In this document: piece after piece, positions 26,746-35,625 of the stretch
Layout of the letters: the number at the start of each line of letters is the position of its first letter
How positions within the stretch are numbered: the stretch's first letter is position 1
From: an uncultured cyanobacterium
GTDB lineage: Bacteria > Cyanobacteriota > Cyanobacteriia > Cyanobacteriales > Nostocaceae
DNA length: 64,000 nucleotides
Direction of reading: 5' to 3'
NCBI GenBank assembly: GCA_903903925.1
Contig: CAIVAU010000113.1
Coordinates: 34,958 to 98,957, forward strand
Program-made: the position numbers and the translations under genes
Notes under the pieces: model-generated
What the model was told of the DNA's origin: nothing
Databases searched by the model: none
What the model saw: the letters and a program-made list of their open reading frames with translations, nothing else

Positions 26746-27402
26746 ATGACTCAGCTACAACAATCTCAACCCGCAACTTATCAAGGTCAGTTTGGCGAAT
26801 TTACAATAAATCAGAGCGATCGCACTGGTGTGATTATCTATCGCACTGGGTTAATGGTAGCTGCACTCAGCTTTGCCGTTGGTAGTGCGCTGGTTTTGCT
26901 GAACAATGACCTCACTGTTGTCAAATCACTAACGCCTCTATATGCTTGTTTTAGTCTCGCTCTTGGTGTCAGTTTACTTACCATTCACATCTATATGGCA
27001 CCACTGCACCGACTTTTACAAGTTTTTTGGGCGATCGGCAGCCTAGCCGCATTTGTACTCGCACTCTTGAACAGTGAACCTTTAGCTGCTACCGTTTATA
27101 CTCAACCCGTGACTCTGTTGGGAGTGGGTTTTACCTTTGTTGCGTTAACAGGAATTTATTTCAAAGAAGCATTTTGTTTTAATCGGTTTGAAACTAAGCT
27201 GTTGACACCAATAGTACCGTCACTGTTGTTAGGGCATTTGGTAGGTGTGTTACCAACTGAGTGGGAACGGGTTTTACTAGGACTTTGGGCAGTTCTGTTT
27301 GTGGTATTTGCCCTACGTAAAACCGTGCAAGAAATCCCTGCGGATATAGGTGATAAGTCTGTATTTGCTTATTTGAAAGGGCAGCTTTCAGCTAGGGCAT
27401 AG
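26746..27402 (+). CDS. DUF2301 family integral membrane protein
   Basis: The 218-residue product has a short N-terminal cytoplasmic segment (YQGQFGEFTINQSDRTGVII), then about six TM helices. GIYFKEAFCFNRFETKLLTP is the conserved DUF2301 core and PLHRLLQVFWAIG another. It is found in cyanobacteria and plastid-related lineages. The function is unknown. It is transcribed divergently from ccmP. Confidence 0.85.
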   Translation: MTQLQQSQPATYQGQFGEFTINQSDRTGVIIYRTGLMVAALSFAVGSALVLLNNDLTVVKSLTPLYACFSLALGVSLLTIHIYMAPLHRLLQVFWAIGSLAAFVLALLNSEPLAATVYTQPVTLLGVGFTFVALTGIYFKEAFCFNRFETKLLTPIVPSLLLGHLVGVLPTEWERVLLGLWAVLFVVFALRKTVQEIPADIGDKSVFAYLKGQLSARA

Positions 27403-27613
27403 ACGAAGTTGCTAAGTAAAAAAACATCTTCCTGATTCCTGATCGCTGGTTCTCAATTACCTTCAAATTTAATACTTTTAAAATAGTTTTTTAGAATCAT
27501 TTCTGACTGTAGGCAGAGATTTTTAGAGGTTGAAAGTTGATAGATTATAGTGGAAACATTGTAGCGTTCAAAAAGTGTTTGAGCTTCTCCCACATCCCAC
27601 GACATGTAACGCC

Positions 27614-28288
27614 ATGCTATTCAAAGACCGAACGGCAGCAGGTCAAGTTTTAGCTAAGGAATTAGCAGCTTATGCTAATCATCCAGATGTGCTGGTGTTA
27701 GCGCTGCCACGGGGCGGTGTACCCGTCGCCTTTGAAGTTGCTCAAGCGCTCAATGCTCCTTTAGATGTCCTTGTGGTACGCAAGTTGGGTGTGCCAGGTC
27801 ATAAAGAATTGGCAATGGGAGCGATCGCTTGTGATGGCACACAAGTCTTAAATCAGGAAATTCTGCGAGACTACGGTTTATCAGAGGAAGCTATTAGCCA
27901 AGTGACGGCAAAAGAAAAACAGGAGTTAGAACGACGAGAACACCTTTATCGCGATAGTCGCCCATTACCAGTGTTAAATGGACGCACCGTGATCTTGGTA
28001 GATGACGGTTTGGCGACAGGCGCAACTATGCGGGCTGCAATACTTTCAGTCCAGAAACACCAACCTGCTAAAGTTATTGTTGCTGTACCAGTTTCTGCAC
28101 CTCAAACTCGCCAGGAATTTGAAGCTGAGGTAGACGAAATTATCTGTGCTAAGACACCAAGCCCTTTTTACAGTGTTGGTCTATGGTATAAAAACTTTCC
28201 ACAAACCAAAGATGAAGAAGTCTGCGACTTACTCAAGGTAGCGGCAGAACGGCTATGCGCTGCACAGGAAAAATCTACGTTATCTTAG
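27614..28288 (+). CDS. Phosphoribosyltransferase family protein
   Basis: About 224 residues from the ATG at 27614 (MLFKDRTAAGQVLAKELAAY); the upstream extension from 27575 has no family match. VILVDDGLATGATMRAAI is the PRPP-binding loop (VDDGxATG) and LALPRGGVPVAFEVA the opening strand. Members of this COG1926-type group are of uncertain substrate and are often fused to or next to hydrolases. The lack of purine/pyrimidine hood features makes a salvage role uncertain. Confidence 0.82.
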   Translation: MLFKDRTAAGQVLAKELAAYANHPDVLVLALPRGGVPVAFEVAQALNAPLDVLVVRKLGVPGHKELAMGAIACDGTQVLNQEILRDYGLSEEAISQVTAKEKQELERREHLYRDSRPLPVLNGRTVILVDDGLATGATMRAAILSVQKHQPAKVIVAVPVSAPQTRQEFEAEVDEIICAKTPSPFYSVGLWYKNFPQTKDEEVCDLLKVAAERLCAAQEKSTLS

Positions 28289-28442
28289 GTGATATTCACG
28301 CGGTACAGGCTGCGTGCATTGAGAAAGTACTTAAATCTCTGGGAATGAGGTACGACTGGTGAAAGAATTCCGAAATCTCAACAACCCCTTTTGTAGTAGT
28401 CAGTATCGACCTCAAACTATATCTTAATAAAGAAGAATAGTC

Positions 28443-28904
28443 ATGCCCACACACCTTTTGGAAAAACCAGTGCGGTTTATGGTATATGCAGCCCTTCATT
28501 TGTCCATAGTTGCATTAACAGACCAAAATGCCCAAGCATATCAGCACGATTTTAGACTTATTAATAAAACCAGTTACGATATCGTACACACAAATTTTCC
28601 TCGGTCGATATCTGTATTAACGGCTCAAAATTTGCAAGGAGATCGGCGTGATTTTACGCTTATTAATAAGACCAGTTACGATATTGTAAGCGTATTTATT
28701 TCCCCTGTTTATAAAGACGATTGGGAAGAAGATGTTTTAGGTAGGTCTGTTTTATACAAGGGTCAATATACCACGATCAGGTTTAGTGGTTATCCTAATA
28801 ATGTATGTTATTTTGATGTGAAAGTTAAGTTTGATGATGATACCAGTTTAACAAGAAGTAAAATTAATCTTTGTAAGACGAGTTCATACACTATCAGAGA
28901 TTAA
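28443..28904 (+). CDS. Exported small protein with duplicated N-terminal segment
   Basis: The 153-residue product has a signal-like N-terminus (FMVYAALHLSIVAL). HDFRLINKTSYDIV (about 35-48) is followed by a near copy RDFTLINKTSYDIV (about 68-81), so the start of the domain is present twice. The rest (DDWEEDVLGRSVL, NVCYFDVKVKFDDDTS) matches a family of small secreted cyanobacterial proteins that databases sometimes call argininosuccinate lyase in error. The duplicated DNA is about 100 bp with several differences. Function unknown. Confidence 0.65.
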   Translation: MPTHLLEKPVRFMVYAALHLSIVALTDQNAQAYQHDFRLINKTSYDIVHTNFPRSISVLTAQNLQGDRRDFTLINKTSYDIVSVFISPVYKDDWEEDVLGRSVLYKGQYTTIRFSGYPNNVCYFDVKVKFDDDTSLTRSKINLCKTSSYTIRD

Positions 28905-29035
28905 GGAATTGCTCTAAGGCTGTTTTCAGGGAGATGGATAATGGGGTTTCTAGTTTCTTTCTTCTGAAATAAAATTACCAAGCCCCTTGCCTTCGATATG
29001 CTTCTCGAACGCCAACCCTAAGGGAACACCAAGAA

Positions 29036-29077
29036 ATAAATCCTATCCTTTCCGCTCTTACGAAGGATAGGATTTAT
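29036..29077. terminator. Strong 15-bp hairpin between convergent genes
   Basis: ATAAATCCTATCCTT (29036-29050) pairs perfectly with AAGGATAGGATTTAT (29063-29077) around a 12-nt loop. It lies between the plus-strand gene ending at 28904 and the minus-strand gene ending at 29103, as expected for a bidirectional terminator. No T-tract of more than three follows on either side, so the mechanism is uncertain. Confidence 0.6.
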
Positions 29078-29102
29078 CGGTCTATGGTTGATTTTTAAAG
29101 TT

Positions 29103-29312
29103 TCAATCGTCTAGCAAACTCATCAATGCTTCAAATTGAGGGTCTTGCAATTCTGAGAATTGACTCTCTAAATGTGATAATTGGATGCGTAATGTTTCAA
29201 CTACGTAGAACATACTAGATTCTTGGGCAATTTTTAGCTGGCGGTTTTTAACCTCGATTTGTCGAAGCAGGTTATCTTTAGCAAGTGTTAAGTCATCATG
29301 TTGAGTAATCAT
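29103..29312 (-). CDS. Small coiled-coil-like protein, unknown
   Basis: The 69-residue acidic product (LAKDNLLRQIEVKNRQLKIA, then RIQLSHLESQFSELQ) is predicted to be nearly all helix with heptad spacing. No motif or family is recognised. It lies downstream of the exonuclease gene on the same strand with a gap of about 150 bp. Confidence 0.45.
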   Translation of the reverse strand: MITQHDDLTLAKDNLLRQIEVKNRQLKIAQESSMFYVVETLRIQLSHLESQFSELQDPQFEALMSLLDD

Positions 29313-29459
29313 AGTTACACGGTTATAAGTACATGGAGTTTGCTTTTATCTGGTAACCATGTCCAAATTACTGGAAAATTGTCGCAAAGAGTTCTAAGTT
29401 TTGTGATAGTTCTGCCATAACTTCTTAGTGGAGTAAGCTTTAATTCTAAAGATGCTGCT

Positions 29460-30269
29460 TTACTTAATATCTTTGTTCAGTGATTCCCAAACTCTTGCGA
29501 TCGCTTTTTTAGTAAAAACAGAAAAATTCTTATTCATCATCCAATGATAATAACTTGGCTCTGACTGAAAAACTTCGATTAATGTCTTACCTTTATGCTT
29601 ACCAAAGTTAAATTTTTCTATACCTTGTTCGTCATAAACTACCTTAAAAGTAGGGTCAAGTAAGTTAAATGGTGTGAAGTTAGCTAAAGTTTCTAGATGA
29701 TTTTTTATTGGGTACGATATGCTTCCATCCTTATCTTCATATGCTACATTTTCATAACGTTGAAGTTGAGCTTTAAAAACTTCATAGGTAGCACGAGTGT
29801 CATTGACTGCATCATGAGCACCAACTAAGTTTTTACCGCAGTAGAACTTATAAGCAGCCTGTAAATTCCGAGGTTCCATTTTATGGAAAATAGTTTGTAC
29901 ATCTATAAAGTTTCTGCCTTCTAATTGAAAATCTACGCCTGCACGCGAAAATTCTGATAGAAGTAGAGGAATATCAAATCGATTAGAGTTGTATCCAGCA
30001 AAGTCACTATCATCAATAAAAGCAGCTAAATTTTGAGCTATTTGAGCAAAAGTTGGTTCATCTTTTACATCTTCGTCATAAATACCATGTATCTTAGATA
30101 CTTCAAGAGGAATAGGAATAGTAGGATTAACTTTCCTTCCTGTTGGCATTTCTTTACCATCTGGAAGTACTTTTAAGACTGCGATTTGAACAATTCGGTC
30201 ATTGACTACATCTATTCCTGTGGTCTCTAAATCAATAAATGCCAATGGACGTATTAAATTTAAATTCAT
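29460..30269 (-). CDS. DnaQ-like 3'-5' exonuclease (DEDDh)
   Basis: About 269 residues from the ATG at 30269 (MNLNLIRPLAFIDLETTG). The DEDDh motifs are Asp13 and Glu15 (FIDLETTG), the Asp of RFDIPLLLSEF, and the His/Asp of GAHDAVNDTRATYEV. KIHGIYDEDVKDEPTF is family-typical. The C-terminal segment FNFGKHKGKTLIEV...YYHWMMNK is the small domain found on exonuclease X-like proteins. It could proofread, repair or degrade foreign DNA. It is divergent from the retron operon 290 bp away. Linkage to that system is possible but not shown. Confidence 0.85.
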   Translation of the reverse strand: MNLNLIRPLAFIDLETTGIDVVNDRIVQIAVLKVLPDGKEMPTGRKVNPTIPIPLEVSKIHGIYDEDVKDEPTFAQIAQNLAAFIDDSDFAGYNSNRFDIPLLLSEFSRAGVDFQLEGRNFIDVQTIFHKMEPRNLQAAYKFYCGKNLVGAHDAVNDTRATYEVFKAQLQRYENVAYEDKDGSISYPIKNHLETLANFTPFNLLDPTFKVVYDEQGIEKFNFGKHKGKTLIEVFQSEPSYYHWMMNKNFSVFTKKAIARVWESLNKDIK

Positions 30270-30314
30270 GCAGCTATCTGAAAGTACGATTAATTTTCTC
30301 AATTTTACTCACCC

Positions 30315-30476
30315 ATGTACACCATCCATCGTATCACGCATCAATCACAACCCGTCCAAGGGGACAAAGGAGAGGGTAACCAGGACAGTGATGCTAAAGC
30401 GCTGGTATTAGAAATAGATGCGGCGATCGCCTATGTGACCGAATCAGCTAAGCTCAAAACTCCCTCACTAGTTTAA
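30315..30476 (+). CDS. Short ORF upstream of the retron operon
   Basis: A 53-codon frame begins MYTIHRITHQSQPVQGDKGE and ends EIDAAIAYVTESAKLKTPSL-V. The second half looks protein-like. There is no clear ribosome-binding site. It could be a remnant of a gene once preceding the WGR protein or a leader peptide. Low confidence. Confidence 0.3.
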   Translation: MYTIHRITHQSQPVQGDKGEGNQDSDAKALVLEIDAAIAYVTESAKLKTPSLV

Positions 30477-30557
30477 ACCAGTCACATCTGGCGACTTCGA
30501 TCAAAGCAAGCGACAATAGAAACTCATCAAAAGCAGTTTGCTGGTAAAAAAAGTGCC

Positions 30558-33500
30558 ATGAAGCTCATCAAACGCACAACCCTGCACTATCAAGAAGGAA
30601 CGTCCGACAAAGTCTACGAAGTCGATCTATGCCAGATTGATGAAGGGCTTTATCTCGTTAATTTTCGTTACGGACGGTCTGGCACTAACTTAAAAGAAGG
30701 CACGAAAACAACCCAGGCTGTAACCTTAGTGGAAGCGCAACAAGTCTTCAACAAGCTTGTCAATGAAAAGACGAAAAAGGGATATCGTGATGTCACCATA
30801 GCAGAAAGTAGCTCGACGCCACCGATTCAACCAGTTCCCACTCATAAGACGAGGGAACAAGCAGTCCTTGACCGCCTTGTCAACAACAAACCCAGCAAAT
30901 GGAAGCTGGAAAGGGCAATTTGGCGTGCTGGAGAACTAAAAATTAGCGAAGCCACACCACGACTCATTAACCTGATTGGCACAGGCGAACCCCTGAGAGA
31001 TTATTGTATTGCCTGGGCTTTGGGTTGGTGTGGAGGTAAAGGAGCTATTCCTACTCTCATCCGTCTCTATCAAAATACTGACAGTCCAGATTTTGTCAGC
31101 CGCATCGCTTTTGAAGCACTGCTGAAACTCTCAGATGCAGATGCTAAAGCAAGCTTGCAGATGGAAATGATTGAATTTTTGCCCCCAGAATTACGTTTTC
31201 TAGCACGAAATGGGACACAAGCAGCCTTCGCCACAGCTTTACAAAATTATTTAGAACGCGGTGACTACAAGTACTTTACAGTTCTTAATACAATTTATCA
31301 AATCGATAACCAGTACGTTCGCCCAGCACTGCTGAAAATTTTATCTAACGCGCCCTTTCAACCAAACTACTTTCAGCGACTGCGCCATATCTTCAAAATG
31401 GCTGAGTACCGTCACGATCCGGAAGTATTTAGTATCCTTGCTTACCGATTGGAGAAAGAGAGTGCGGGGTTTACCAGTAGGAGTTCTTATGTAAGATTGC
31501 CAAGCAACGACTATCTCCGCAAAGTTTATGGCTACAATTATGTAACACAAAGCTACGAAGTTATTCAAAATCAGATTGAAGCAGAACTCAAGCACCCACA
31601 ATCAAGAATTGCTTATAGCAGCAATACTCGTGAATACTTGTTACGGCGCGTGTGGCGCACCCTCAAACAATTAGGTGAAGAGGGATCTGACTATGTAAAA
31701 ATGGCTGTTGCTATTCTCCTTCAGTATTCTGATGCAGATGCTGAACCAGTGAGGGAGTCGATTCTATCTCGCTGGAACTCTTCTAACTGGACTCGCATTG
31801 AATTGAGGAAGAACTGGGATGCATTCGCGAGGTGTTTAACCTTGAATCATATCCTCTACGAAAATAGTCCCCGATATGAGTTAAAGCTTAATTCTATAGC
31901 TTGGCGGTGTCGAGAAGGATATAAACCTGGTGATGCTGAACCTCCAGTACGAGAGGAGGCTTTTCCACAACTTTGGGAGCAAAATCCAGAAGCATTACTA
32001 AAGTTACTTTCTCAAAGTCGCTGTCATCCGGTGCATCATTTTGCCGTCAAAGTTTTGAGAGTGTGTCACCCCTTCTGTGCTTCCCTTGATATCAATACAA
32101 TTATCAAACTTGTTACCCAACCTTACGAAGTTACGGCACAATTTGGCTTTGAACTGGCACTTGATCAGTATAACCACGCTCAACCAAACATTGAATTAAT
32201 TCTTGCCCTAGCCAATTGCCAGTTTCAACCTGCTCGTACCCAAGCTTACCAGTGGATTGATGCACAACGTGAATATTTCCTAGAAGACAGCAACTTCATC
32301 GCTGCTTTAGTTATCAGTCAACAAAGTGAGACTCGCGCTTTTGCGCGGAGATTACTGGGAGGATCGACTTTAAGCGATCGCACCGCTAAAGTACTGATTG
32401 GGCGCATCATTGCCGAATTGTTAACGTTTGAACTTGGGGAGTTAGCAAGAGAAATTGGCGAAATCCTACTGTCATGCTTTCCAACCCAGTTGCGTACAAT
32501 CAATATAGGCATAATTAATGACCTTTTAGCTCACCCACTGCTAGAAATTCAAGAAATAGGTGCTCTTATCCTACTAAACCACGAAACTCCTACCGAAAAC
32601 TTGCCACCTCGAATTATTGAATCGCTGCTTGCATCACCTTACGAAAGATTACGAGTTATCGGTATCAGACTGTTTGGAAAGTTCCCTGATGAGAAACTGA
32701 TTGGTGAGGAAAGGATTTTGATCATAGCGATGGGTGTGAATCCTCAAGAAGACATTCGCAATGCGATCAAACCTATTATCCAGCGTTTAGGAACAGCTTA
32801 TCCTGCTTTCGCGATCGCCCTCGCATGTGATTTTATTGAAGTCCTCCTCACTCCCGAAAAACATGAAGGCGTTCATAACTTCTTAGTACGTCTGCTGCGG
32901 GAATTACCGGGATGGATGTCAAGTATCCCTAAAGAAACAGCCTTCAAACTCCTCCAAGCAAAATCTTCAACCTTACAAGAACTAGGTGGTTTGGTGCTAG
33001 GTGCAAATTGCCCAAGCTGGGTTGGGGAATTAACCACTGGCGAAATCGTTCAACTTGCCAACCATGAAATTTTATCAGTCCGGGAAGCTGCGCAGCAGAT
33101 GTTTTTACAAATCTTAGACCGTCTACATACAAATGCACAAGAAATGTTAGCAGCAGTGCGAATGCTAGAAGCAAAATGGGAAGATTCACGTGAATTTGCC
33201 TTAAAAATATTTACCACAGAGTTTGGTGCGGAGGAATTCACACCCAAAGTTTTGGTTAGTATCTGTGACAGTGTCCGTGAAGATGCCAGAAGACTAGGAC
33301 GTGACTTATTAACTCGCAATTTTCAAGCAGTGGATGGTCAAGAATATCTGCTAAAATTTAGTGAACATCCATCAGCAGATATGCAACTATTTACAACTAA
33401 GTATCTAGAAAGCTATGCTGTAGATCAACCTCAACGATTAGGCGAATTAATGCCATACTTTATCACTGTACTATCGAGCGTCAATCGCAGTCGTGTTGCC

Positions 33501-33710
33501 AAACAGAAAATTTTTGCTTTTCTAAATAATGAGGCAGAAAAAAATGAGGAATCGGCAAAGATTGTGGCAGAAATTATGACTCGGCAGTCGGTAACAATGG
33601 CGATTAGAGATAAAGCAGCAGCAATAGAAATCATGTTAAAAATTCATAAAAACTATCCTCATTTATCATTGCCAATCAAGATAAAAACTGTTTCTCAAGT
33701 TAGAATTTAG
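30558..33710 (+). CDS. WGR-domain protein with HEAT/ARM-type repeats (retron accessory)
   Basis: The 1050-residue product starts with a WGR domain (about 1-78): LIKRTTLHYQEGTSDKVYEV and LVNFRYGRSGTNLKEGT, with YGR in place of WGR. From about 100 on it is a long helical solenoid of HEAT/ARM-like repeats (TPRLINLIGTGEPLRDYCIA, IAWALGWCGG, EIQEIGALILLNHETPT). WGR domains bind nucleic acids, as in PARP proteins. It is the first gene of an operon, 8 bp before the SWIM gene. In retron type XIII, as I recall the scheme, the companion proteins are ARM and WHSWIM, which fits. Confidence 0.8.
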   Translation: MKLIKRTTLHYQEGTSDKVYEVDLCQIDEGLYLVNFRYGRSGTNLKEGTKTTQAVTLVEAQQVFNKLVNEKTKKGYRDVTIAESSSTPPIQPVPTHKTREQAVLDRLVNNKPSKWKLERAIWRAGELKISEATPRLINLIGTGEPLRDYCIAWALGWCGGKGAIPTLIRLYQNTDSPDFVSRIAFEALLKLSDADAKASLQMEMIEFLPPELRFLARNGTQAAFATALQNYLERGDYKYFTVLNTIYQIDNQYVRPALLKILSNAPFQPNYFQRLRHIFKMAEYRHDPEVFSILAYRLEKESAGFTSRSSYVRLPSNDYLRKVYGYNYVTQSYEVIQNQIEAELKHPQSRIAYSSNTREYLLRRVWRTLKQLGEEGSDYVKMAVAILLQYSDADAEPVRESILSRWNSSNWTRIELRKNWDAFARCLTLNHILYENSPRYELKLNSIAWRCREGYKPGDAEPPVREEAFPQLWEQNPEALLKLLSQSRCHPVHHFAVKVLRVCHPFCASLDINTIIKLVTQPYEVTAQFGFELALDQYNHAQPNIELILALANCQFQPARTQAYQWIDAQREYFLEDSNFIAALVISQQSETRAFARRLLGGSTLSDRTAKVLIGRIIAELLTFELGELAREIGEILLSCFPTQLRTINIGIINDLLAHPLLEIQEIGALILLNHETPTENLPPRIIESLLASPYERLRVIGIRLFGKFPDEKLIGEERILIIAMGVNPQEDIRNAIKPIIQRLGTAYPAFAIALACDFIEVLLTPEKHEGVHNFLVRLLRELPGWMSSIPKETAFKLLQAKSSTLQELGGLVLGANCPSWVGELTTGEIVQLANHEILSVREAAQQMFLQILDRLHTNAQEMLAAVRMLEAKWEDSREFALKIFTTEFGAEEFTPKVLVSICDSVREDARRLGRDLLTRNFQAVDGQEYLLKFSEHPSADMQLFTTKYLESYAVDQPQRLGELMPYFITVLSSVNRSRVAKQKIFAFLNNEAEKNEESAKIVAEIMTRQSVTMAIRDKAAAIEIMLKIHKNYPHLSLPIKIKTVSQVRI

Positions 33711-33718
33711 GATATTAT

Positions 33719-35359
33719 ATGGAATTTAACTACACCTACAAAGGAAGTACAGAAGTTTTAGAACACGGCGGAAGTACTCAAATGTCCTTCTCCCCAGACA
33801 CCAAGCGTCCGCCGACTTACTTCATCGGAGAACTACGGCAAAATGTTGCCTTTCGTGAAGCTATCAGTGCTTTACACGATGTCGTTATTTCCGATATGCG
33901 GTTTAAACCAAAAGACAAAACTGCTTATAAAGAATGGCGTAATCAACAAGATGATATCGACTGGGAACTAGTTGCAGCTTTACGACAAGATGCCGCAAGT
34001 AAAATTAAGGGACTGCAAGCAGAATTAACTGAGTTAAACAAACAGAGTAGCGATCGCTGGCATCCTTACAATCAAGCAAAACGTCGTTATTTTGATTACC
34101 TTTATCAAAAAGATAGTGATGCTTGGTTTGTGCTTGACCCAGTAATTACCGTTCACCCCGATGAAGTATTTTTTGAATGCTTTAGTGTGGACGAATCAAG
34201 TTATGGAAGGCTGAGTGCTAGCTACGAAGTTTTTAAAAATATCAATGAATTTGCTTGCGGGACGACAAATGTAGATTACTCAGCAGCACTTTACGATGAG
34301 TTTCAGAAAATTCGTAGTTACAAGAGTACTCACTTACAAGTTGATCCTTCCGGGTTTGAAGTCCAAACGACCAACGAAGCAGCTTACAAAGAAGTCAAAA
34401 TCGATTTACCAGAAAGCTGGGTTAGGGGCTTTTTGCAAGTGAGTTCGGCGATGTCTTTACCAGCAACGCAGTTTGAGTTGCACCCGATGGACATCCACAA
34501 TATTTGTTTTGTCTTGCGTCGCCATCAGGAAACCAAGGGACCGCGCAGTATGCGGTATCATTTGCAACCGGGTGAACCTGTGCGGGTAGTTTTTGAACCA
34601 TGGGAGAAACAGGTCGTTTGTGGGCGATCGCCCTACTTGGGAAATGAACCACAAACCATTCGTGTTTGGGGACGTCGTCGCCTCCACATCCTCGAACGCC
34701 TCATCCCTATTGCCAAAAAATTTACCGTTCACCTGTTAGGAACCGGTATGCCTTCATTCTATGTTGCTGACTTAGGCGATATGTCCTTCACCCTCGGCTT
34801 ATCAGGATGGACAGCCAATGATTGGGCGCAAGCTGGTAACTTTGACTTAATGGCACCCCGTGCCGATGTTGACGAATGGACACAGAAAATCATTTTTGAT
34901 GCACTACGGGAGAATTGGGTAGAAACCTCTGAAAGCCTTGTACAAAGGCTAAATTTAAGTCGGACAGCAGTTCTTGGCACTTTAAGTGCTTATACACAAG
35001 TAGGTCGTGTGATTTACGACTTAAATAAACAAGTCTATCGCGTGCGAGAACTCAGCCGCGAACCGTTACCAATGGAGAGATTGCGCTTTGCTAATGAACG
35101 AGAAGAAAGTGCAACAAGGTTTTTGAGTCAGAATGCGGCACAGGTGACAGCGGTGAATGACAGCGATCAAGCCTTAATTTTGCAAGGTAATATTCAAGAC
35201 AAGGAAAAAACTTATAATCCATGTTTGACGATCGACACAGACGAGCGTATAATCGACGCAGAATGTACTTGCAATTGGCATCAGCAAAATAAGCTGTACA
35301 AAGGTCCTTGCGAGCATATTCTAGCACTGCGAATGCAATACGTTCGTCAGTGTCAATAA
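33719..35359 (+). CDS. Winged-helix/SWIM zinc-finger protein (retron accessory)
   Basis: The 546-residue product has a large N-terminal region without a recognised fold and a winged-helix segment around 386-445 (RENWVETSESLVQRLNLSRT). At the C-terminus is a SWIM zinc finger, CxCx12CxH, with Cys516, Cys518, Cys531 and His533 (CTCNWHQQNKLYKGPCEH). SWIM fingers bind DNA or proteins. The TAA stop is shared with the start of the candidate msr-msd RNA. With the WGR-HEAT protein it probably forms the effector or sensor part of a retron defence system. The biochemical role is unknown. Confidence 0.82.
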   Translation: MEFNYTYKGSTEVLEHGGSTQMSFSPDTKRPPTYFIGELRQNVAFREAISALHDVVISDMRFKPKDKTAYKEWRNQQDDIDWELVAALRQDAASKIKGLQAELTELNKQSSDRWHPYNQAKRRYFDYLYQKDSDAWFVLDPVITVHPDEVFFECFSVDESSYGRLSASYEVFKNINEFACGTTNVDYSAALYDEFQKIRSYKSTHLQVDPSGFEVQTTNEAAYKEVKIDLPESWVRGFLQVSSAMSLPATQFELHPMDIHNICFVLRRHQETKGPRSMRYHLQPGEPVRVVFEPWEKQVVCGRSPYLGNEPQTIRVWGRRRLHILERLIPIAKKFTVHLLGTGMPSFYVADLGDMSFTLGLSGWTANDWAQAGNFDLMAPRADVDEWTQKIIFDALRENWVETSESLVQRLNLSRTAVLGTLSAYTQVGRVIYDLNKQVYRVRELSREPLPMERLRFANEREESATRFLSQNAAQVTAVNDSDQALILQGNIQDKEKTYNPCLTIDTDERIIDAECTCNWHQQNKLYKGPCEHILALRMQYVRQCQ

Positions 35360-35598
35360 ATCACGTGCTTGTCGTGGTATACACTCCTTGCAATCCGGGC
35401 GGTGCGATCGCCGTCCTTGTGTTTAGCCTACCCACGCATCACTGACCGTCTCTTGACTGTGCGGTACTTCACCCTGGGGTCCCTTTTACTGTTTGACTTC
35501 CATGAAGTTAAAGAGGGACCCCAGGGTGGTACCGCTTGAGTTGAGCCGTTCAGTCCCAAGGGATTTACGAAGGGAAAGCCAACGAAAGCACGTGATTT
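35358..35598 (+). ncRNA. Candidate retron msr-msd RNA
   Basis: The ends are 13-nt inverse repeats: a1 AAATCACGTGCTT (35358-35370) and a2 AAGCACGTGATTT (35586-35598). The pairing extends a few bases further past a 1-nt bulge. After a1 lies a GC hairpin (35397-35416, containing a HIP1 octamer), then TTTAGCC (35422-35428), whose G could be the branching guanosine. Next is a long hairpin: GCGGTA/TACCGC outer stem (35461-35466 with 35530-35535), a perfect 14-bp stem (35470-35483 with 35515-35528) and an apical 6-bp hairpin. This is the a1-msr-msd-a2 layout of retrons, 27 nt upstream of the RT start. The branch point is a guess. Confidence 0.8.
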
Positions 35599-35625
35599 TT
35601 TCCCCTCACCCCACACCCCATTCCC

